The notes beneath the pieces are model-generated. The model searched no databases, was not told the origin of the DNA, and saw nothing but the letters and a program-made list of their open reading frames with translations. This document shows positions 1-6,699 of a stretch of DNA of 15,301 bases, piece after piece; positions within the stretch are counted from its first letter, which is position 1; each line of letters begins with the position of its first letter. The translations under genes and the position numbers were made by a program. Source of the stretch: Actinomycetota bacterium (lineage in GTDB: Bacteria; Actinomycetota; Humimicrobiia; Humimicrobiales; Humimicrobiaceae); the NCBI GenBank assembly GCA_003563375.1, contig PWSB01000223.1:1-15301 (forward strand), written 5' to 3'.

Positions 1-1710
1 CTGATTTTGGTTGGGTGCAGCTACCAGGCAGCAGAGGTAAAGCCTGCTTTAATCGAGGTTCCTGAACAAGAAACAGACAGAGGGCAGAGGCTTTTAAGCC
101 TGGTGGAAGGTGTGGTGAGCCCTCCGGTGATAACCTCACATAGCCATAATGGGGAGGTGGATTCACCGATTGACTATCAGCTGATATTTATTGAAGGATA
201 CAGCATGCCCCGTAATAGATTGGAGATAAAGGTAAACGGGCTTTTAAAGGGAGGTTCTGTTTCGGCTGATGATGAAGGGTTTTTCAGGACAGAAAAAGGT
301 GTAGAGATAATCGAAGGAAGAAACAGGATAGAGGTCACTGCGGTACGCTCTGACGGTAAGAAAAGCAAGCCTACTGTCTTTGACCTTTTTCTGAATGTGC
401 CCCAGAGGGTCGAATACACCATATATGATGACCCTCAGAACCTGAGGGAGATATCCAGTATCTATTTTCTAAAAGAAGCAGAGCCGCAAGTATATATCCA
501 AGGCACCTACCTGCCTGAGGCTGAGATATATGTAGAGGTAAACGGCGATGTCGTCGCAGAGGCAAGGTCGGTAAGCGGAGGTGATTTCAGTTTCTCTAAT
601 ATCAGATTAAGAAAAGGGGAAAATGAGATAGCCGTATGGGGAAAGACCCAGGACCAGGGCTTAATTCAGCCTGTGTTCCGAAACATATTGGTGACAAGCG
701 ACAGCCAAAGCCCTTATCCTTCCAGCCTGAAAGGATATTCTGATGCTTTTGGAAATCATCTTAGCTGGACCGCATCGACTGACCAGGATTTTTATTCCTA
801 TAAACTGGTAAGGGTTACAGATCCTTGCTTAAATCCCCAGTATCCTGACCACGATGTCATAGCTACATTCAATGAAAGGGGGGCAGCAAGCTATACCGAT
901 GAAGATATTATGCCAAAAAGGGCATATTTTTATACACTATGGACGCTTGATAAGGCTGGGAATGCTATCTCCAGCAATGTCCTGGGGCTTCCAGGCCCGG
1001 TCTATTCTATAGACATCAAAAGGATGCCGCCCTTTGAGAGCAATACCGTGGGAAGAAGGCAGTGGTATTACCAATATTACAGGATAACCAATACCGGAAA
1101 TGTGACTGTCGACCTGCAGCCAATCATGGTCTGGATAAAATTGGAACCGGACCCGAGGGCGGAAGACCTTTTTCCATTATGGGAGACACATTTATGGGAT
1201 GCAGACAGCGGCCAATACTATTATAATAATAAGGAAATAGAAAAGACATATATACCTGATTACTGGGCGATAGAAGAGATAACCGAGACCGGTGATATAT
1301 ATGAATACAGGGTAAGTAAAAATGGCGACATGGATGGTGACAACGAAGAGATGGATGAAGGTGAGACCATAGAGGTGAGGGACATAGTGACCAGGAGGAC
1401 CCACAGGACAGAAGGGAAGAGGATTATGGAGACCACCTCCACCACCGTGCATGCACACACAGGTGAGGTAATAACTGAAGAATCCATGCAGGTCCTTGTG
1501 TCTCCGGAAAAGGTCGGCTCACCTATTGAAAACATACATCCCGGCCATTCTGTAGAGATCGCAGTAAAAATACAGAATGTGACTGCTGAACCAGGCGACC
1601 AGATAACGGTGCATTTCCATTTCGCGCCTGTTGACTGCGATGGTTATTTCTTTACCGATGAGGAGGTATCCACAGAAGACATAACTGTGATCAGTACCGG
1701 AAGAAACTAG
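1..1710 (+). CDS. Large Ig-like-domain lipoprotein, 5' partial
   Basis: The reading frame is open from base 1, and its first residues (LILVGCS) look like the end of a lipoprotein signal peptide with the lipid-modified Cys encoded at 16-18. The true start is therefore probably some 15 codons upstream, outside the window, and the TTG at 7 is not a credible start. After the Cys come two beta-rich repeats with the pattern of bacterial Ig-like (glucodextranase-B-like) modules, at about 130-400 and 480-690. An FN3-like segment follows at about 720-990 (LSWTAS near its start, then AYFYTLWTLDKAGN). The C-terminal half is unrecognised; it carries an acidic DxDxD loop near 1321-1365 and ends in a further beta-rich segment. 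An extracytoplasmic, membrane-anchored binding or scaffold role is inferred from architecture only. grpE follows after 13 bases, suggesting one transcript. Domain names rest on pattern, not on a profile search. Confidence 0.75.
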   Translation: MILVGCSYQAAEVKPALIEVPEQETDRGQRLLSLVEGVVSPPVITSHSHNGEVDSPIDYQLIFIEGYSMPRNRLEIKVNGLLKGGSVSADDEGFFRTEKGVEIIEGRNRIEVTAVRSDGKKSKPTVFDLFLNVPQRVEYTIYDDPQNLREISSIYFLKEAEPQVYIQGTYLPEAEIYVEVNGDVVAEARSVSGGDFSFSNIRLRKGENEIAVWGKTQDQGLIQPVFRNILVTSDSQSPYPSSLKGYSDAFGNHLSWTASTDQDFYSYKLVRVTDPCLNPQYPDHDVIATFNERGAASYTDEDIMPKRAYFYTLWTLDKAGNAISSNVLGLPGPVYSIDIKRMPPFESNTVGRRQWYYQYYRITNTGNVTVDLQPIMVWIKLEPDPRAEDLFPLWETHLWDADSGQYYYNNKEIEKTYIPDYWAIEEITETGDIYEYRVSKNGDMDGDNEEMDEGETIEVRDIVTRRTHRTEGKRIMETTSTTVHAHTGEVITEESMQVLVSPEKVGSPIENIHPGHSVEIAVKIQNVTAEPGDQITVHFHFAPVDCDGYFFTDEEVSTEDITVISTGRN

Positions 1711-1723
1711 AGGAGGAACAAAT

Positions 1724-2290
1724 ATGGCGGATTCAAATAAACCAAAAAAAGGTAAAAAAGAAGAGTTAAAAAGCAAACAGAGTACAGGGTCAGACCTGGA
1801 GTCTGAAGAATTAGCAGAAGAGATCGAGGTCCTTCAAAAGGAGCTGGATGAATATAAAAGGTTAGAGGATGAATATATTGAAAGGATAAAAAGGCTGCAG
1901 GCTGATTACGAAAATTACAGGAAAAGGACTTTAAAGGAACATCTTGCGCATATAAAGATAGCCAATAAGGATCTTGTAGAGAAACTGCTTCCGGTTATAG
2001 ATAATTTTGAAAGGGCACTTGAAGCGGGCCAAAAAAGCCAGGGCTCAGATGATGACTTCTACAAGGGTGTGCTGATGATCTATAATAATCTGATGGAGGT
2101 CTTAAAAAAAGAAGGCGTTGAAGTGATAAGCCCCAAAGGCCAGGAGTTTGACCCTCAGATCTGTGAAGCGGCGGTCACAGAGGCTATTGAAGATGTTGAA
2201 GAGGGGATGATACTTGAAGTTTTAAGGAAAGGCTACAGATTAAAGGACCATCTTATTAGGCCGGCGGTGGTCAAAGTGTGCAAAAAATAA
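1724..2290 (+). CDS. grpE: GrpE, DnaK nucleotide exchange factor
   Basis: A 188-residue protein of usual GrpE length. GrpE is the cytoplasmic co-chaperone that releases ADP from DnaK in the Hsp70 cycle and acts as a thermosensor. Visible features are a charged, Lys/Glu-rich disordered N-terminus (1-35) and a long coiled-coil helix (about 30-75) containing RLQADYENYRKR. The conserved helix LVEKLLPVIDNFERAL (84-99) comes next. The C-terminal beta domain contains GVEVISPKGQEFDPQ and ends YRLKDHLIRPAVVKV, matching the family's closing strand. A strong AGGAGG at 1711-1716 lies 7 bases before the ATG. Neither hrcA nor dnaJ/dnaK is adjacent: a lipoprotein precedes it and a cooC-like gene follows after a 157-base gap. 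No heat-shock operator (CIRCE) is visible in the window. Confidence 0.95.
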   Translation: MADSNKPKKGKKEELKSKQSTGSDLESEELAEEIEVLQKELDEYKRLEDEYIERIKRLQADYENYRKRTLKEHLAHIKIANKDLVEKLLPVIDNFERALEAGQKSQGSDDDFYKGVLMIYNNLMEVLKKEGVEVISPKGQEFDPQICEAAVTEAIEDVEEGMILEVLRKGYRLKDHLIRPAVVKVCKK

Positions 2291-2447
2291 GTTAGGCATA
2301 CATCAAAAACAGCCTTTTAATCCATTTTTTCATAAATGTGCCGTATTATGCTGCACGCCATTTTTTTTTCTTCCAAGCTATGGTAATATCTCCTGGAAGT
2401 CTGATGGAGGGTTTGTAAAGTTTTTTAAAAATCAAGGAGGGTTTTAA
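2291..2447 (+). other. Intergenic region between grpE and cooC
   Basis: This 157-base AT-rich gap contains no gene. A weak GTGC/GCAC stem (2338-2341 with 2353-2356) with an 11-base loop is followed by nine Ts (2361-2369), which could be a poor intrinsic terminator for grpE. Downstream, TAATAT at 2384-2389 could be a -10 element for the cooC operon, but no good -35 is seen. The string GGAGGGTTT occurs twice, at 2406-2414 and 2436-2444; the second copy is the cooC ribosome-binding site. Confidence 0.35.
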
Positions 2448-3236
2448 ATGAAGATCGCAGTATCCGGAAAAGGCGGGGTAGGAAAGACCACCCTGGCTGC
2501 ATGCCTTGCCAAATATTACGCACAAAAAGGCAGCAAGGTAATAGCGGTCGATGCGGACCCTGATGCAAATCTGGCATCAGCTCTGGGCCTGGATATGGAG
2601 GAGTCTTCGGATCTTGTGCCCCTAACTGACCAAAAAGAATTGATAGAGGAAAGGACTGGAGCAAAGCCGGGAGGTTATGGAGCTTATTTTAAGCTAAACC
2701 CCAAAGTGGATGATATCTCCCAGAAGTTCGGGGTAGACGTAGGAGGGGTCAGGCTTCTTGTAGCGGGAACAGTAAAGGCGGGGGGAAGCGGATGCTATTG
2801 TCCCGAAAACGTATTGCTTAAAAGATTGTTCAAATACCTGGTGGTAGACACTGACGAAGTAGTGATAATGGATATGGAAGCCGGTATAGAGCATCTTGGA
2901 AGGGGTACCTGTGAAAACATGGATATGCTTATAATAGTCATAGAGCCTGGGATGAGAAGCGTCCAAACAGCTTTTGCAGTAAAGAAAATGTCTGAAGACC
3001 TGGGTATAAAGTCTTTATTTATTGTGGCAAATAAAATAAAATCTACTAAGGAATTTGAAGAGGTAAAGAAAAGGTTAACTGGCTTTTCGATACTGGGCCA
3101 GATGCCTTACAGCGAGAAAGTAAGGGAATCCGACCTGGGTTTTTTTTCTCCCTGCGAAGCAGATGAAAAATTTAAAAAGGCAATTATGGAAATAGCAGAA
3201 AAAATTGACGTTTATACGTTAGATCAAAAGGAATAG
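2448..3236 (+). CDS. cooC: CooC-like nickel-insertion ATPase (CODH maturation)
   Basis: A 262-residue MinD/SIMIBI-class P-loop ATPase. The N-terminal deviant Walker A GKGGVGKTT is at residues 7-15 and DADPDANLA at 35-43. GCYCPEN places a CxC pair at C116 and C118, the metal-binding motif of CooC proteins, where the paired cysteines sit at the dimer interface and bind Ni or Zn. MDMEAGIEHLGRG (141-153) is the family's Walker B/switch II region. In this family ATP-driven dimer changes support Ni insertion into the C-cluster of carbon monoxide dehydrogenase; AcsF is a close relative serving acetyl-CoA synthase. AAGGAGGG at 2434-2441 sets the ATG start. nfnA follows after 11 bases, so the genes are probably co-transcribed. 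No CODH or ACS gene lies in the window, so the client is inferred, and CooC cannot be firmly told from AcsF. Confidence 0.88.
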   Translation: MKIAVSGKGGVGKTTLAACLAKYYAQKGSKVIAVDADPDANLASALGLDMEESSDLVPLTDQKELIEERTGAKPGGYGAYFKLNPKVDDISQKFGVDVGGVRLLVAGTVKAGGSGCYCPENVLLKRLFKYLVVDTDEVVIMDMEAGIEHLGRGTCENMDMLIIVIEPGMRSVQTAFAVKKMSEDLGIKSLFIVANKIKSTKEFEEVKKRLTGFSILGQMPYSEKVRESDLGFFSPCEADEKFKKAIMEIAEKIDVYTLDQKE

Positions 3237-3247
3237 GGTGATAGGAT

Positions 3248-4093
3248 TTGTATAAGATAGTAAAGAAAGTAAAACTTACCGAAGATATAGACAGGTTCGA
3301 GGTCAAAGCACCCCTTATTGCAAAAAAAGCCGCCCCCGGCCAGTTCGTGGTCATAAGGGTATGCGAGCAAGGGGAAAGGATACCTTTGACTATAGCTGAC
3401 TATGACCGAAAGGCCGGCCTTATATCCCTGGTGTCCATGCGCGTTGGAAAGACAACGGAGATGTTAGCCAAACTGGAGGCCGGAGACAGCCTTGCAAATG
3501 TAGTGGGCCCTCTGGGGACCCCAAGCGAATTGGAAAAGTTTGGTAATGTGGTCTGTGTGGGCGGAGGTGTAGGCATAGCTCCTATTATGCCCATAGCAAG
3601 GGGGCTTAGGGAAGCAGGTAATAATGTGGTGTCCATAATAGGTGCACGGACCAGCGATGACCTCATACTGGAAGAGGAGATGGATAAGATAAGTGACCAG
3701 CTTCATGTATGCACGGATGATGGGAGCAAGGGCTTTAAAGGTTTTGTATCAGAATTTTTAGGCCAATACATTAAAAAACAGAAATCAGGCATCAACAGGG
3801 TGGTGGCAATAGGACCTGCTCCCATGATGGATGCTGTAAGCAAGGTAACCAGGCCTTACCGCATCAAGACTATAGTGTCCTTGAATTCCATAATGGTAGA
3901 TGGTACCGGCATGTGCGGCGCATGCAGGGTAGAGGTGGGAAACAAGACAAAATTTGTGTGCGTAGACGGGCCTGAGTTTGACGGCCATGAAGTAGATTTT
4001 GGTCTTTTGTTTGCCAGGCAAAAGATCTATTGCCCTGAAGAAGAGCAGAGTCATGAGCTCCACAGGAAGGAATGCCGTTGCACTGGCAGATAA
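3248..4093 (+). CDS. nfnA: NfnA, small subunit of NADH-dependent ferredoxin:NADP+ oxidoreductase
   Basis: A 281-residue FAD/[2Fe-2S] subunit of the electron-bifurcating transhydrogenase, which reversibly couples NADPH oxidation to reduction of NAD+ and ferredoxin in the cytoplasm. It is also annotated as sulfide dehydrogenase subunit or dihydroorotate-dehydrogenase-electron-transfer-like. The N-terminal flavin-binding barrel has APGQFVVIR (29-37) and RIPLTIAD (44-51). The nucleotide-binding half starts at VVCVGGGVGIAP (101-112). The [2Fe-2S] motif has DGTGMCGAC (218-226) and C238 (ligand candidates D218, C223, C226, C238); an Asp plus three Cys ligand set is recalled for this family. The start is TTG, supported by AGGGTG (3235-3240) 7 bases upstream and by family-typical MYKIVKK. 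The tail has three further cysteines (C262, C276, C278). nfnB follows after 27 bases. Confidence 0.92.
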   Translation: MYKIVKKVKLTEDIDRFEVKAPLIAKKAAPGQFVVIRVCEQGERIPLTIADYDRKAGLISLVSMRVGKTTEMLAKLEAGDSLANVVGPLGTPSELEKFGNVVCVGGGVGIAPIMPIARGLREAGNNVVSIIGARTSDDLILEEEMDKISDQLHVCTDDGSKGFKGFVSEFLGQYIKKQKSGINRVVAIGPAPMMDAVSKVTRPYRIKTIVSLNSIMVDGTGMCGACRVEVGNKTKFVCVDGPEFDGHEVDFGLLFARQKIYCPEEEQSHELHRKECRCTGR

Positions 4094-4120
4094 ATTTAAC
4101 AGAAAGGAAATTTTTAGGAC

Positions 4121-5560
4121 ATGGCAGATAAGACAAAACAGAAAAAAAAGAGGGAAAAGATACCCAGGACAGCAATGCCCATGCAGGACCCTGAAAAAAG
4201 GATTAAAAATTTCAGGGAAGTTCCGCTGGGGTACAGCAGAGAAGATGCACTCAAAGAAGCTAAAAGGTGCATGAGATGCAAAAAGCCAAAGTGTATAGAC
4301 GGCTGTCCTGTTGAAATAGACATAAAAAGCTTTATTGAGCTTATAAGTGATGACAAATTTGATGAAGCCATAGAAAAGGTAAGGGAAAAAAATTCTCTGC
4401 CGGCTATATGCGGCAGGGTTTGTCCCCAGGAAGACCAGTGTGAGAAGGAATGTATTCTGGGCATAAGGGATGAACCCGTCGCTATCGGCAGGCTGGAAAG
4501 ATTTTTAGGTGATCTGGCCCTCAAAAAAAACATGGAAGACAAAAATCTACTGGTCTCCGGAAAAGAAGCCGAACAAAATGCCAAACATAGAATAGCTGTA
4601 ATAGGAAGCGGGCCAGCAGGACTTGCATGTGCCGGCGAGCTTGCAAAAATGGGATACAAGGTAACCATTTTTGAGGCACTGCATAAGGCCGGCGGTGTTC
4701 TGGTCTACGGCATTCCAGAGTTCAGGCTGCCCAAGGATGTACTCCAAAAAGAAATAGACAGCCTAAAAAGCATTGGGGTAGAAATCAAACTGGATATGGT
4801 TATTGGGAAGATATTATCCATAGACGATCTTTTTAACATGGGTTATGAATCAGTGTATATAGCCACAGGGGCAGGCCTCCCATACTTTATGGGTATTCCT
4901 GGAGAAAACCTAAACGGCGTATATTCTGCAAATGAATACCTCACCAGGTCCAACCTGATGAAAGCCTATGAATATCCTCTGTGTGACACCCCTATAAAAA
5001 AAGTGGAAAAGGTAGCTGTAGTAGGAGGAGGCAATGTGGCTATGGATTCTGCCAGGACCGCTAAAAGGCTTGGTGCAGAACATGTCTATCTTATATACAG
5101 AAGAAGCGAAAAAGAAATGCCTGCAAGGGATGAAGAGATAGAGCATGCCAAAGAAGAGGGTATAGAATTCATATTGCTTACAAATCCCGTAGAGATAAAG
5201 GGAAAAGATGGATGGGTGGATAAAATAAAGGTGATACAAATGGAGCTTGGGGAACCTGATGATTCAGGCAGGAGAAGGCCTGTTCCCGTAAAAGGCTCAG
5301 AATATGACATAGATGTCGATGTAGTGGTAATGGCCATAGGCCAGGGCCCCAATCCACTTTTGCTATCAGCGACTCCGGACTTAAAACTTAACAAATGGGG
5401 TACTATTGATGCGGACCTTCAGACAGGAAAGACCAATAAAAAAGGGGTTTTTGCAGGAGGGGACATTGTAACCGGAGCGGCAACCGTTATACTTGCTATG
5501 GGAGCCGGCAAAAAAGCGGCACATGCCATAGACGATTACATAAAACATGGTAAATGGTAA
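4121..5560 (+). CDS. nfnB: NfnB, large subunit of NADH-dependent ferredoxin:NADP+ oxidoreductase
   Basis: A 479-residue flavoprotein of the glutamate-synthase small-subunit family; the partner gene nfnA identifies it as NfnB rather than GltD. Two cysteine clusters for [4Fe-4S] centres lie near the N-terminus: C50, C53, C58, C62 and C97, C101, C107, C111. The FAD fold begins at IAVIGSGPAGLA (158-169). GGVLVYGIPEFRLPK (191-205) is family-typical. A second Rossmann motif, VAVVGGGNVAMDSA (298-311), followed by the RR of YLIYRRSEKEMPAR, binds NADP(H). In the complex this subunit carries the bifurcating FAD and passes one electron through the [4Fe-4S] clusters to ferredoxin. Length is normal and no key residue is missing. 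AAAGGAAA sits upstream and TTAGGAC directly before the ATG. The next gene begins 17 bases after the stop if its GTG start is used. Confidence 0.93.
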   Translation: MADKTKQKKKREKIPRTAMPMQDPEKRIKNFREVPLGYSREDALKEAKRCMRCKKPKCIDGCPVEIDIKSFIELISDDKFDEAIEKVREKNSLPAICGRVCPQEDQCEKECILGIRDEPVAIGRLERFLGDLALKKNMEDKNLLVSGKEAEQNAKHRIAVIGSGPAGLACAGELAKMGYKVTIFEALHKAGGVLVYGIPEFRLPKDVLQKEIDSLKSIGVEIKLDMVIGKILSIDDLFNMGYESVYIATGAGLPYFMGIPGENLNGVYSANEYLTRSNLMKAYEYPLCDTPIKKVEKVAVVGGGNVAMDSARTAKRLGAEHVYLIYRRSEKEMPARDEEIEHAKEEGIEFILLTNPVEIKGKDGWVDKIKVIQMELGEPDDSGRRRPVPVKGSEYDIDVDVVVMAIGQGPNPLLLSATPDLKLNKWGTIDADLQTGKTNKKGVFAGGDIVTGAATVILAMGAGKKAAHAIDDYIKHGKW

Positions 5561-5577
5561 GCTGTAAAGGAGAAAAA

Positions 5578-6468
5578 GTGAGATACCCATATCTTAGATT
5601 TTTAGTCCCATTGTTTGCTGCATTATTCATTATCGTGCCCATCGGGGGATGTGCCCTGGCGCCAGGGGCTTCAGAGGATTTAGCGGTAGAGGTACCAGCA
5701 CCCGAGGAATCTTTAGAAGAGGCCGTAGTAGATTATGAAGCGATGCAAAGGGAAGAAGCAGGGGAATATGCAACCATCCCCCAAACAGAGAGAATGATCA
5801 TAAAGAGGTCCTATCTTGAAATAGAGGTAGGGGCTGGGGAATTTCAGGAAAGACTCTTTATGCTTAGCAGCCTTGCAGAAAATAATGGGGGTTTTGTAAG
5901 CCATTCTGAAAGCTATTCTGATCCTGAAGGAAATATCAGCAGCGGCAGGATAACCCTGAGAGTCCCTGCCGAAAGGTTCGATTTCATTATCAACCAGGTC
6001 AAGGAATTTGGTACAGTGATGCATGTAAGTATATCAGGACAGGATGTTACCGAAGAATATGTTGACCTGGAGTCAAGACTGAGAAACCTTAATGCACAGG
6101 AAGAAGTGCTTCTTGAATTGATGGAGCAGGCAAGGACAGTAACCGAAAGTGTGGAAGTGCAGAGGGAGCTTATCGGGGTTCAGGAAGATATAGAAGTACT
6201 AAGGGGGAGATTGAACTTTCTGGATGATAGGATATCTTTCTCTACAATAGATGTTTTTCTAAGGGAACCTCCTACCATAAGAGAGACCCCAGGCTGGGGA
6301 TTTTTAGATGCCCTAAGAAACGGGGCCAGGGGGGCGGTAAGAGTCTTTAACGGGATTGTTTCAGGATTGATAATAATCAGCCCTGTACTGGTGCTTATAG
6401 CTGTTATTATCTTGGTTATATGGGCTATTTTAAGGAAAAAAAACAGAAGAAGAAAGGGTGGGAAATGA
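5578..6468 (+). CDS. DUF4349-type lipoprotein with C-terminal membrane segment
   Basis: The preferred start is GTG 5578, giving 296 residues: AAAGGAG at 5566-5572 lies 5 bases upstream, and translation then begins with a basic-hydrophobic signal peptide. The ATG at 5554 overlaps nfnB and lacks a comparable site. The lipobox PIGGC puts the modified Cys at residue 25. A flexible acidic segment follows, then the core with RSYLEIEVGAGEF, GGFVSHSES, SGRITLRVPAERF, GTVMHVSISGQDVTEEY and a helical coiled-coil stretch (DLESRLRNL to LEVLRG-like). This pattern matches DUF4349 proteins. A strong transmembrane segment near the C-terminus (ISPVLVLIAVIILVIWAIL) is followed by a basic cytoplasmic tail. The protein is thus probably anchored at both ends with a large extracytoplasmic domain. 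Function is unknown. Its stop overlaps the next start (ATGA), implying coupled translation. Confidence 0.8.
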   Translation: MRYPYLRFLVPLFAALFIIVPIGGCALAPGASEDLAVEVPAPEESLEEAVVDYEAMQREEAGEYATIPQTERMIIKRSYLEIEVGAGEFQERLFMLSSLAENNGGFVSHSESYSDPEGNISSGRITLRVPAERFDFIINQVKEFGTVMHVSISGQDVTEEYVDLESRLRNLNAQEEVLLELMEQARTVTESVEVQRELIGVQEDIEVLRGRLNFLDDRISFSTIDVFLREPPTIRETPGWGFLDALRNGARGAVRVFNGIVSGLIIISPVLVLIAVIILVIWAILRKKNRRRKGGK

Positions 6469-6698
6469 AAAAATCAGGAGTTTTAGGCAACCTGCTTCTG
6501 GTCTTTGGGCTGGGAGTTTTGCTGGGAGTCCTTTTTGCGCCGAGGCGCGGTGAGGAGACCAGGAAGATGATAGCGGAAAAAATGGAGGATACCTGCGGCC
6601 TTACATGCGCCAATATGGTTGACAGGGCGGCGGTATTAAAGAGCAGGGCATGCGAGTATATCGATGACTTAAAGGAAAGGATGGAGGAAGTAGATTAG
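6465..6698 (+). CDS. Small YtxH-family membrane protein
   Basis: A 77-residue protein. The start at 6465 is preferred over the in-frame ATG at 6420 because it gives the ATGA overlap with the preceding stop, a GGGTGG just upstream, and the family-typical beginning. One N-terminal membrane helix (GNLLLVFGLGVLLGVLFAP) is followed directly by RRGEETRKMIAEKME, the YtxH signature in which a glycine-rich helix ends in AP and a charged amphipathic segment follows. The rest is a short charged helical tail with two Cys. YtxH proteins are common in Bacillota and relatives, sometimes stress-induced, with no established biochemical role. Last gene of the cooC-nfnAB block; its stop lies 1 base from the stop of the convergent permease gene. 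Confidence 0.78.
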   Translation: MKKSGVLGNLLLVFGLGVLLGVLFAPRRGEETRKMIAEKMEDTCGLTCANMVDRAAVLKSRACEYIDDLKERMEEVD

Positions 6699-6699
6699 G

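Noticed and set aside
2338..2369. Hairpin plus T9 tract as an intrinsic terminator of grpE
   Set aside because: The stem is only four base pairs with an 11-base loop, and four bases separate it from the T run; kept as a remark rather than a terminator call.
3999..4274. A 91-codon plus-strand frame bridging the end of nfnA and start of nfnB
   Set aside because: It is out of frame with two well-conserved proteins and has no motif of its own.
4121..5560. Glutamate synthase small subunit (GltD) as the identity of the large flavoprotein
   Set aside because: The sequence family is shared, but no large glutamate synthase subunit is adjacent and the partner gene encodes the matching FAD/[2Fe-2S] NfnA subunit.
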